Assembly: GCA_946183625.1 (NCBI GenBank)
Contig: CAMHCL010000099.1
Coordinates: 1-5,892, forward strand
Direction: 5' to 3'
DNA length: 5,892 nt
Source of the DNA: an uncultured Lachnospiraceae bacterium
GTDB lineage: Bacteria; Bacillota; Clostridia; Lachnospirales; Lachnospiraceae
Part shown: in pieces, positions 1-5,892 of the stretch
How the letters are laid out: every line of letters begins with the position of its first letter
Position numbering within the stretch: position 1 is the first letter of the stretch
Notes under the pieces: model-generated
What the model saw: only the letters and a program-made list of their open reading frames with translations
Databases searched by the model: none
Told to the model about the DNA's origin: nothing
Translations under genes and position numbers: made by a program

Positions 1-1940
1 ATAATATTGAAATCTCCTCTGGAGCCACCTGCAAACTTATTCAGGCTTTCGGCTAATCTGTCAAAGGCTTCTATATCGCCTTCAACTTCAGCATTTTTCA
101 TAAATGCATCCCTCTGTCCAGCAAGAAGCAGAAGCACATTTTTCTCAGGAGATTTTATCTGAATATCTGCTGCAGTTCCCAGCTTACCCTTTGCATAAAG
201 AAGTGCACCATATCTCATATAAACGGCATAAGCTTCACCAGTATCAGTCATATCAAACTCTATAGTATAGTTTTCATTCTCCATCATGGTCTTATCCAGC
301 AGAATACCCATGTAATCAAATGCCATTTCAGGAGTAAGGTTACTCATCATATCAGAACCGAAGCTGCTCTTTGCAGCAATCTTCTTTGCCTGATTTCCTT
401 CTCTTAGCTCCAGAGCAGCTGTCAGATAGCAATTACGCCATGTTCCCGACTCTGCCTGATAACCAAGCTGTTCCAGTGCATCTGCACATAACAGTCTGGC
501 TTCAGTATTTGAAGGGTCTGAAAAAACTATCATGTTAGAAAACTCTGCAACCCACTGATAATTGCCAGCCTCAAACTCTTCACGTGCCTTATCCATAGCT
601 TTATCCATGCCGCCCAGAGATACGTACTCGATCCACTTCTTTCCACTTTCTACAGGAGTCAGTTTATTTAAGTTAATAGGATTTGCATCATACCAGCCCA
701 TATACTTCTGGTAAACAGCCTTTGAATTATGAGCCACAGTACCATAATACTGACGAGTATACCAGTTCTTCTCCAGCGCTTCAGGAAGCTTCAATTCCCT
801 TGCTATTTCAGTAGAAGTAAAGCCCTGATTGATCATGGAGAGAGTCTCATCATTTATATACTTATATACAGCCGCTGTATTGATCAGGTATTCCTTAATA
901 TTATCAGTTCCCCAATGTGGCCAGTTATGAGACTGGAATACAACCTCCGTCTTGTCTCCGTAAAGATTCACTGCTTCCATTATATATTCTGCCCATGCAT
1001 TTCCATCTCTTACCTGGGCACCACGAAGAGTATAAAGATTATGAAGTGTTCCTGTACAGTTTTCTGCCAGCCACAACGCTTTTCTCTGTGGGAAATATGC
1101 ATTCATCTCAGAAGGAGCTTCTGTTCCCGGCGTAAGCTGAAATTCGATTTCAACGCCATCAATAGTCACCTTCTCACCTGTTTCCTTTACTTCATAAGAA
1201 GGAACAATAAATGATACACTGCCTCTGGATTGTCCCATTCCTATCCCGATGGACATTCCACCCCTCTCATTCTTAGGAAGGAAAACTCCATACTGATACT
1301 GAGCACGTCGGCTCATGCTGGTTCCTGCATTAAGGTTTTCAGATACGGAATACTCTGTAAATTCCTCCGGAACAATTACAGGAATCTTACCGCTGGAAAC
1401 CTGCTCTTCAATAGATAAGGCTGAGTCCGCTATTTCTTCATCACTTACAAATGCTCTGACGCCACCGAAGTGATCTATATGTGAATGAGATATCAGAACT
1501 GCCTTAATTGGTTTTACTCCCAGATTCTTATCCACCAGATCCCTAGCCGCCTTTGCACATTCCACTGTCATAGATGTGTCAAATATGATCCAGCCCGTAT
1601 CACCTTCGATAAATGTGATATTTGCCATATCATATCCACGAACCTGATATATTCCATCTGTTACCTTGAAAAGACCATACTTGTGATTATTCTGGACATT
1701 ATCCCAAAGACTAGGATTCACAGAATCAGGAGCCTTCTCCTGTCCATCCAGAAATGCATATGCCTTCTGACTCCATACTACACGCCCATCCTCAGACATG
1801 ATCTCCAGCTCTTCCGGAGCATCAACAAGTCCCTTCTCAGCGTTTTCTCTTTCTCTCCTGTCATTGAAGTCCAGCTTCTTATACCATGCTTCGTTTGCCA
1901 GCTTAGTAAAAGAGCTGGCGGGTTTAGATTCCCTGTTCAT
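1..1940 (-). CDS. Alkyl sulfatase, SdsA1/YjcS/BDS1 family (3' end cut by window edge)
   Basis: This family hydrolyses sulfate esters of alkyl chains such as dodecyl sulfate to an alcohol and sulfate, using a binuclear zinc site in a metallo-beta-lactamase fold. 646 residues are visible and the frame is open at the left edge. The metal-binding HSHIDH motif gives H152, H154, D156 and H157. Further expected ligands are E274 (TEAPSE), E293 (WLAEN) and H338 (SHNWPHWG). The spacings 274-293 and 293-338 equal those I recall for Pseudomonas SdsA1 (E280, E299, H344). Other family signatures are PSLWDN near residue 76, SEN..AG..MSRRAQY, LHNLYTLRGAQVRD, and a dimerisation-type region with HNSKAVYQKYMGWYDANP. 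From about residue 530 an SCP2-like C-terminal domain follows, ending in DFNI. The family usually ends FNIVTP, so only a few codons are probably missing. The start is ATG at 1938-1940, supported by a strong ribosome binding site. No signal peptide is seen (MNRESKPASS), unlike secreted SdsA1, so a cytoplasmic location is inferred. It lies 15 bp downstream of the protease gene. The true substrate is unknown. Confidence 0.93.
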   Translation of the reverse strand, partial: MNRESKPASSFTKLANEAWYKKLDFNDRRERENAEKGLVDAPEELEIMSEDGRVVWSQKAYAFLDGQEKAPDSVNPSLWDNVQNNHKYGLFKVTDGIYQVRGYDMANITFIEGDTGWIIFDTSMTVECAKAARDLVDKNLGVKPIKAVLISHSHIDHFGGVRAFVSDEEIADSALSIEEQVSSGKIPVIVPEEFTEYSVSENLNAGTSMSRRAQYQYGVFLPKNERGGMSIGIGMGQSRGSVSFIVPSYEVKETGEKVTIDGVEIEFQLTPGTEAPSEMNAYFPQRKALWLAENCTGTLHNLYTLRGAQVRDGNAWAEYIMEAVNLYGDKTEVVFQSHNWPHWGTDNIKEYLINTAAVYKYINDETLSMINQGFTSTEIARELKLPEALEKNWYTRQYYGTVAHNSKAVYQKYMGWYDANPINLNKLTPVESGKKWIEYVSLGGMDKAMDKAREEFEAGNYQWVAEFSNMIVFSDPSNTEARLLCADALEQLGYQAESGTWRNCYLTAALELREGNQAKKIAAKSSFGSDMMSNLTPEMAFDYMGILLDKTMMENENYTIEFDMTDTGEAYAVYMRYGALLYAKGKLGTAADIQIKSPEKNVLLLLAGQRDAFMKNAEVEGDIEAFDRLAESLNKFAGGSRGDFNI

Positions 1941-1947
1941 ATAAATA

Positions 1948-1957
1948 CTTCCCCCTT
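1948..1957 (-). promoter_or_regulatory. Ribosome binding site of the alkyl sulfatase, overlapping the protease stop codon
   Basis: Read on the minus strand this is AAGGGGGAAG, followed by a 7-base AT spacer and ATG. Its first two bases are the last two of the protease TAA stop (1956-1958). A ribosome terminating on the protease therefore sits on the sulfatase initiation site, which favours translational coupling. It fixes the sulfatase start at 1940. No terminator or promoter fits in the 15-bp gap. Confidence 0.8.
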
Positions 1958-4900
1958 AATTATAATATTTCTTGCGTGATCTCATTATTACAAGAATGCC
2001 ACATCCAGAAATCAGCATTATAAGAATCTGGATCGCATCAAATGAATCCGCTGTCTTCGGCGATTTCGCCTTTGAATTTCCACTCGGTGTCGAGTCACTC
2101 TTACCTGATTTATCATTGATAGTAAAGGATACAGTAACGTCATCACCATCATCAAACTGTGTCGTAATCGTATGTGCTCCGACTGAAAGAGTTTCAAGAT
2201 ATGCTGGCTTCAGCTTAACGATAACGCTTCCTGACTCTGCTGTGTAGTTCGCCTTATCAACTGCCTTTCCATCCACAAGTATTCCTGTAAAGTGGTCAAA
2301 TGTTGTCGCATCATCTACAGATCTCTTGTGGACAAATTTAAGTTCAGACTGACTACCCTTTGTCCAGACACCACCAGCACCCTCAACACATGAATAAACT
2401 ATTTTATCTGTTGCAGCATAGGTATATGTGTATACTGTATCTTCTGTGATTTCGGTATCAACACTTGGAACCGTATCCCAACTTCCTGTTGCGAAGGAAG
2501 CATCAGGCTTTGTTCCAACGCCAGGGATATCTCCTGCCGTAAGATACATGCCATTCCAACTATCTCCTGTCAGCGCTACAGTCTTATCAGTTTTAGTACC
2601 ATCATCCCAGCTGCCATTCTCAACCTTAAATGATACATTTGCGCTTGTTTCTTCTTTAGTACTTCCTTCAGGAACAATTTCTGTAAATCCATCGATATAT
2701 CGAAGCGACTTACCTAGATTCTTGCTGCCTCTGCAGGACGCCAGTACATAATAATTCTGTCCATTCACCACCGACATCGGTCTGATCATGTACGTCGAAT
2801 CAAAAAGCTTTCCAATATTTGAAAACGTTACATATCCATCTTCATCCATCTCTCCGAGATACGAATCTGAAAGCACCTCATCTGACGCTGCGAAAACATC
2901 CGAGCCCGAAACCAGCATGCCTTCTTCAGCATAAGCCATAGCATAGGCAGGGATGGAATCAATTGAAGAATTATCATTTGGAACCGTTTTTTGATCTATC
3001 GGCATGACCTTATATTCATTATCATTCACCTTAATTACTCTTACTGTATCCCAGTTTTGATGTGAATAACCCAGATATACATTTCCATACTTATCATAAT
3101 AAGGAATGACTGTTTCAACCGCTACTCCTGTATCTTCTGTAGATCCTACTTTGGTAAGATTTCTTGCCTTCAGGTCAACCCTTAATATATCGTAATTAGG
3201 ATTATAGTGTTCAAAATCCGCAGTTTCTCCACCACCCATAATCAACAGCTCGCCCTTATAATTCAGCAGGGTACACCCCTTATAGTAGCCAATATTATCT
3301 ATAGGAATCCAGATTATCTCATCCGTGTCAGGATCATAAGTAAATACCTGGGAGTCGCCATCTTCCTTATTGGCAATAGTCACAATTCTGCCTTTATAAG
3401 CAACAATCTGGCCAGTAAGGAATCCATAACCTGATTCTCCTGTTATATCCTTCCATTCACCAGTCTTGGTATTATATTCAGTAATATAGAAAACTGTCGC
3501 TTCTGCATTTCCCGTCATGAAATAGATACAGTCTCCTAGTGAAACTGCGGAATAATTAATAAATGACATCTTATCCATTTCTTCTGGAATGTCTACTTCG
3601 GTAAAGTCTGTTCTAGTAACTTCCTGATGAACATATCGAACGCCACTGTTAAAGCCTTCTATATTATTATTTCTGACTTCAACCTTGGCCAGGCGGATAG
3701 AACGATCTATACCATCTGCTGATGCTACGATATGATTGTCAGTCCACTCCGTTACATTTACAGGACTGTCATTGATATAAAGATCACCAGAGCCAGTAAA
3801 GAATTCACCATCAACGACTATTTCATCATCATTAATCTGTGCATCAAATATAACTGGCGAATATCTGCCCTCTAATGCATTTCTCAGATTTGCAATTCCT
3901 CCAGTGATACATCTGTCAGATAGCTCAGCCTTCTTCTTTACAGAACCAAGGGTTCTTGCAACAAGCATTCGTGGAGAATCATCCGGATTTGCTACAGCTA
4001 TTGCTGCCACCTCACCTGTTACGACAGGTGCTGCCATGGAAGTTCCACTCAACTTATAATATGGCCACGCATCATTTGTAAGCATTACATTATCAATCCT
4101 AACCCCAGATTCATCATCTCCAGAAGGTTTAAGAAATGCCTCCTCTGGTGAGAGCACGCAATTAAAATTCTCATAATCCGTATTATCTGGAAGTTCAAAA
4201 CTAACTGCATTCCATTTGCCTGCTTCTACGATGCCACCGTCATTCAGTAATGCTTTATCCCCATCAGTCGTGTCAACTTCAAGTCTGAACATGTCCTTAT
4301 TGTATACTCTGTCCTTTTCAACCATGAAGGTCAGGTATCTCGGTTTCTCCTCAGAGAGATCTTCGTTACTATAGATCTTATATTCCGAACCTATATCATT
4401 ACCAGGAATATAGCCATCAGATCCCTGGTAGCCACCTCCATCGCCCCACATACTCGGTATAGGATTTCCTTCCTCGTCATAACCTTCTACTATAAGGTCA
4501 CTTTCTACCTCGAAATCATTTTCTAAAATAGGTGTAGAATGATTTGGATTCGCATACAACCAATTATTCGGCATAGTCGAAATTATGTCTGTTCCAGGAG
4601 CATAGATATCTGTTGAAAACTGACCATAGTTTGAAAAATGTGCTAACCCCTCATTATTGTCTGAGGCATTAACAAGTATCACATTTGGCAGATCACTTAA
4701 CAGATATGCCAGACTATCATTTGTATCAAGATTTAAATTTTCATTTCCTGTGGCAAAAACCATTATCATTCCACGTTTTGTTGCCTCTCTGATTGCATAG
4801 AGAGATGCATAGGAAATGTAATGTCCACCCCAGGAATTATTTGCAACTACAACATTTACACCAGCGTCATGTGCTTTACAGAGATAATCATAAGCAGCCA

Positions 4901-5690
4901 CGACATTATCCATCTCAACAGAACCTTCTTCAGTTGCTGTTCTAAGAATCATCAGCTTCACATCATTTGTGATTCCGCTTACACCCTTTCCATTCCAGGA
5001 TGCAGCTATAGTTCCTGCAACGTGAGTACCATGATATCCACCGTCAGCAGGAGATGGTACAGGAGCATCTGTTGATCCCGAAACACCACCATCCACATAA
5101 GCCGCTGCATTAAAACCATGAGCACCACCACCCATAGCAACCAGTTCAGGATAGTTCAAACCATCGTTCCATATAACATCCTTCAGATCTTCATGTTCAT
5201 ATTCAACACCCGAGTCAATTACAGCAACGATAACATCATCAGCCCCTGTCGGTGTTGTATTCCAATCCGGAACATCAATACCTCCAGTAGAGCCTGTCGG
5301 ATAATATTGATCCGGAGTAAAATCCGGCGAATCCATAGCAGGATGAATGATATAGTTAGGCTCTGCAAAAACAACATTCGGCATTGCCATATATTCTTCG
5401 ATTGCTGCTTCTACCGACTTACCATTCGTATCAACTACCACGATTTCCACATCGCTGGCTTCCATAAGCGTTGTGCAATCGGAAGAATCGGTATCATCTG
5501 ATTCTTTGGTATTCACGAACCCTACTATAATCTCTCCTTCAACATATTCCTCATCGGATAATGTCTCCGGGTTTTCAGGTTCAACATATGGATCTGCATA
5601 TACATTTGACTGACTGATAGTACCCAGTGCAAAGGCAGCTGCCAGTATCCATACCCCCATTTTCTTTCTTATCATATTTCGTAACCCCAT
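1956..5690 (-). CDS. Secreted, wall-anchored subtilisin-family (S8) serine protease with multidomain C-terminus
   Basis: This is a 1244-residue extracellular serine endopeptidase. The signal peptide covers roughly residues 1-32, with basic RNMIRKK, a hydrophobic core and probable cleavage after VYA. Residues 48-117 resemble an I9-type propeptide (EGEIIVGF, PNVVFAEPNY). The catalytic triad is D159 (AVIDSG), H220 (HGTHVAGT) and S551 (LSGTSMAAP); N316 (ATGNEN) is the oxyanion-hole asparagine. About 170 residues are inserted at 376-545, between APGTDIISTMP and the serine motif, where ordinary subtilisins have a short loop. Then come an IPT/TIG-like beta domain (about 611-690), six kelch-like repeats (about 712-1007), two small beta modules (1016-1095 and 1096-1193), a Ser/Lys/Gly linker and an SPKTA anchor with transmembrane helix and RSRKK tail. 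The annotated ATG has only a weak AGAAAG three bases upstream; M6 (5675) and M11 (5660) are alternative starts that keep the signal peptide and are no better supported. The strong ribosome binding site lies further upstream at a mini-ORF. It is first of at least two co-directional genes. Substrate is unknown; the acidic, multidomain form suggests protein or glycoprotein degradation at the cell surface. Confidence 0.93.
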   Translation of the reverse strand: MGLRNMIRKKMGVWILAAAFALGTISQSNVYADPYVEPENPETLSDEEYVEGEIIVGFVNTKESDDTDSSDCTTLMEASDVEIVVVDTNGKSVEAAIEEYMAMPNVVFAEPNYIIHPAMDSPDFTPDQYYPTGSTGGIDVPDWNTTPTGADDVIVAVIDSGVEYEHEDLKDVIWNDGLNYPELVAMGGGAHGFNAAAYVDGGVSGSTDAPVPSPADGGYHGTHVAGTIAASWNGKGVSGITNDVKLMILRTATEEGSVEMDNVVAAYDYLCKAHDAGVNVVVANNSWGGHYISYASLYAIREATKRGMIMVFATGNENLNLDTNDSLAYLLSDLPNVILVNASDNNEGLAHFSNYGQFSTDIYAPGTDIISTMPNNWLYANPNHSTPILENDFEVESDLIVEGYDEEGNPIPSMWGDGGGYQGSDGYIPGNDIGSEYKIYSNEDLSEEKPRYLTFMVEKDRVYNKDMFRLEVDTTDGDKALLNDGGIVEAGKWNAVSFELPDNTDYENFNCVLSPEEAFLKPSGDDESGVRIDNVMLTNDAWPYYKLSGTSMAAPVVTGEVAAIAVANPDDSPRMLVARTLGSVKKKAELSDRCITGGIANLRNALEGRYSPVIFDAQINDDEIVVDGEFFTGSGDLYINDSPVNVTEWTDNHIVASADGIDRSIRLAKVEVRNNNIEGFNSGVRYVHQEVTRTDFTEVDIPEEMDKMSFINYSAVSLGDCIYFMTGNAEATVFYITEYNTKTGEWKDITGESGYGFLTGQIVAYKGRIVTIANKEDGDSQVFTYDPDTDEIIWIPIDNIGYYKGCTLLNYKGELLIMGGGETADFEHYNPNYDILRVDLKARNLTKVGSTEDTGVAVETVIPYYDKYGNVYLGYSHQNWDTVRVIKVNDNEYKVMPIDQKTVPNDNSSIDSIPAYAMAYAEEGMLVSGSDVFAASDEVLSDSYLGEMDEDGYVTFSNIGKLFDSTYMIRPMSVVNGQNYYVLASCRGSKNLGKSLRYIDGFTEIVPEGSTKEETSANVSFKVENGSWDDGTKTDKTVALTGDSWNGMYLTAGDIPGVGTKPDASFATGSWDTVPSVDTEITEDTVYTYTYAATDKIVYSCVEGAGGVWTKGSQSELKFVHKRSVDDATTFDHFTGILVDGKAVDKANYTAESGSVIVKLKPAYLETLSVGAHTITTQFDDGDDVTVSFTINDKSGKSDSTPSGNSKAKSPKTADSFDAIQILIMLISGCGILVIMRSRKKYYN
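1959..2066 (-). other. Sortase-type wall-anchor signal of the protease (residues about 1209-1244)
   Basis: A Ser/Lys/Gly/Pro linker leads to SPKTA (residues 1210-1214), then a hydrophobic segment (about 1217-1236) and a basic tail RSRKK ending in YYN. The order motif, helix, positive tail is that of sortase substrates. The motif differs from LPxTG in two positions (S for L, A for G); SPKTG/PPKTG-type signals are known in clostridia. If the motif is not cut, the helix would serve as a plain membrane anchor. Confidence 0.75.
2112..2645 (-). other. Two small surface-protein modules of the protease (residues about 1016-1193)
   Basis: The first unit (1016-1095) has SFKVENGSWDDGTKTDKTV, then DIPGVGTKPDASFATGSWD and ends TVYTYTYA. 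The NGSW...GSWDT..P...YTYTYA pattern is one I recall from repeated modules in Lachnospiraceae surface proteins. The second unit (1096-1193) has GVWTKGSQSELKF, TTFDHFTGILVDGKAV and LSVGAHTITTQFDDGDDVTVSF, also a pattern I recall from Butyrivibrio-type secreted proteins. Both are beta-rich and probably act as spacers or binding modules between the propeller and the wall anchor. Family names could not be verified. Confidence 0.6.
2670..3557 (-). other. Kelch-like beta-propeller region of the protease (residues about 712-1007)
   Basis: Six repeat units can be aligned by eye, starting near residues 714, 760, 805, 859, 915 and 968, at a period of about 45-56 residues. Each has a hydrophobic strand, a short turn with G or D (LGDCIYFMTG, YKGRIVTIAN, YKGELLIMGG, KYGNVYLGYS, EEGMLVSGSD, VNGQNYYVLA) and, in most, a following strand that names a value (ITEYNTKTGEW, VFTYDPDTDEI, ILRVDLKARNL). 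This fits a six-bladed propeller, usually a binding or interaction module. The blade count is my reading and not a calculated alignment. Confidence 0.6.
4056..4565 (-). other. Domain inserted in the protease catalytic domain (residues about 376-545)
   Basis: The stretch separates the conserved DIYAPGTDIISTMP strand from YKLSGTSMAAP. In simple subtilisins only a short loop lies there. The insert is rich in Asp, Glu, Gly and aromatics. It begins near NDFEVESD and ends with AGKWNAVSFELP and SGVRIDNVMLTND, a pattern typical of beta-sandwich (jelly-roll, carbohydrate-binding-like) folds. The fold assignment is an inference from pattern only. It is not in the position of the PA domain known from C5a peptidase-type proteases, which lies before the APG strand. 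Confidence 0.7.
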
Positions 5691-5738
5691 AGTCTTTCTG
5701 ATAAAACTAATAATTCAAAAGATTATTATTCTTCACCT

Positions 5739-5753
5739 TCAAGTTTCCGCCAT
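5739..5753 (-). CDS. Leader mini-ORF MAET upstream of the protease
   Basis: ATG GCG GAA ACT TGA is a four-codon ORF. Its ATG lies 7 bases after a full AGGAGG, by far the best translation start signal in the leader. The frame is the same as that of the protease, but three TGA codons (5739-5741, 5733-5735 and 5715-5717) separate the two starts, so it is not an N-terminal extension. The protease ATG is 48 nt after the mini-ORF stop. It could act as a leader peptide that controls protease translation by reinitiation or stalling, or be a relic. No known attenuator peptide is recognised, and its four residues contain no run of one amino acid. Confidence 0.35.
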   Translation of the reverse strand: MAET

Positions 5754-5760
5754 ATAAATA

Positions 5761-5766
5761 CCTCCT
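5761..5766 (-). promoter_or_regulatory. Consensus Shine-Dalgarno AGGAGG of the leader
   Basis: Minus-strand AGGAGG followed by TATTTAT and ATG (5751-5753) is an ideal bacterial start site. It opens the mini-ORF and not the protease, whose ATG is 70 bases away. The spacer and ATG (GTATTTATATG) are identical to those of the sulfatase start at 1938-1948. Confidence 0.8.
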
Positions 5767-5768
5767 AA

Positions 5769-5790
5769 CGAATTAATTCTTATTAATACG
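5769..5790 (-). promoter_or_regulatory. Small hairpin just upstream of the leader Shine-Dalgarno
   Basis: On the minus strand CGTATTAAT, loop AAGA, ATTAATTCG forms a stem of eight pairs with one T-T mismatch. It ends two bases before AGGAGG. It is not followed by a U-run, so it is not a terminator. Such a stem could affect transcript stability or ribosome access, but it is AT-rich and weak, and may be chance in such DNA. Confidence 0.3.
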
Positions 5791-5892
5791 TGCATTTACC
5801 TATTGTCTTATGTGTTCTGATTCTTACTTAGTATGCAGTTTTTTATATAAAATCATAATAAGCAAATATATAATATCTGCCACCCATAAAAC
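5791..5892 (-). promoter_or_regulatory. AT-rich upstream region, likely carrying the operon promoter
   Basis: This is the only non-coding stretch upstream of the protease visible in the window. Read on the minus strand it holds several -10-like hexamers, such as TATGAT (5852-5857) and TATAAA (5842-5847), but I find no convincing -35 box at 16-18 bases from either. A distant TGCAT/ATGCA pair spans about 45 bases and is too loosely spaced to call an operator. No ORF of note occurs on either strand up to the right edge. A promoter is expected here from the gene layout, but its exact place is not supported. Confidence 0.3.

Noticed and set aside
1941..1955. Terminator or separate promoter between protease and sulfatase
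   Set aside because: The gap is only 15 bp and is filled by the ribosome binding site and spacer; no stem-loop is possible there.
729..1979. Plus-strand ORFs of 62-164 codons across the sulfatase gene
   Set aside because: They lie antisense to a clear, motif-bearing sulfatase frame, have no family features, and have Cys/Ile/His-rich, low-complexity composition typical of shadow frames.
1972..5501. Plus-strand ORFs of 75-127 codons across the protease gene
   Set aside because: They are antisense to an intact 1244-residue protease with recognised domains and show no motif of their own.
5711..5742. Alternative TTG/GTG-initiated peptide in the leader (ending NNNLLNY)
   Set aside because: It lacks a suitable Shine-Dalgarno at proper spacing and the AGGAGG-ATG pair just upstream is much stronger.
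5690..5753. Protease starting at 5753 with UGA recoded as an amino acid
   Set aside because: Three UGA codons in 21 would need recoding, the intervening peptide has no sense as a signal peptide, and a normal signal peptide begins at 5690 or shortly after.
5690..5753. Frameshift or sequencing error joining the AGGAGG start to the protease
   Set aside because: All three frames contain stops between 5739 and 5690, so a single base insertion or deletion does not restore a continuous frame to the protease ATG.
5791..5892. Start or end of another gene at the right edge
   Set aside because: All frames on both strands are broken by stops within short distance and no ribosome binding site or recognisable peptide is seen.

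Overview
The window suggests a low-GC Firmicute, most likely an anaerobic gut or rumen Lachnospiraceae (Butyrivibrio-like). The reasons are strong GGAGG-type ribosome binding sites, AT-rich intergenic DNA, a Gram-positive wall-anchor tail (SPKTA, hydrophobic helix, basic end), and C-terminal modules of a kind I recall from Lachnospiraceae surface proteins. The assignment is an inference; no rRNA or marker gene is present.

All recognisable coding sequence is on the minus strand, so the window is read from right to left. Positions 5691-5892 hold an AT-rich leader. It contains a small hairpin (5769-5790), a consensus Shine-Dalgarno AGGAGG (5761-5766) and, at ideal spacing, an ATG that opens a four-codon ORF (MAET, 5739-5753). 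The next gene starts 48 nt downstream of that ORF with no good ribosome binding site of its own. That gene (1956-5690) encodes a 1244-residue secreted subtilisin-family (S8) serine protease. Its parts in order are signal peptide, I9-like propeptide, catalytic domain with an unusual domain of about 170 residues inserted just before the catalytic serine, an IPT/TIG-like domain, a probable six-bladed kelch-like propeller, two small surface-protein modules, and a sortase-type anchor. Fifteen bases after its stop codon a second gene begins (1940 running off the left edge). It encodes a metallo-beta-lactamase-fold alkyl sulfatase of the SdsA1/YjcS/BDS1 family with all expected metal ligands, lacking probably only its last few residues.

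The stop codon of the protease runs directly into the Shine-Dalgarno sequence of the sulfatase, so the two genes are almost certainly one transcript and possibly translationally coupled. The protease should act outside the cell, tethered to the wall. The sulfatase has no visible signal peptide and should act in the cytoplasm on sulfate esters. No direct biochemical link between them is evident. A shared role in using sulfated, protein-rich host or plant material is only a hypothesis.

The most unusual points are the mini-ORF leader, the large insertion inside the protease catalytic domain, and the operon pairing of a surface protease with an alkyl sulfatase. I see no RNA gene, mobile element or CRISPR array.
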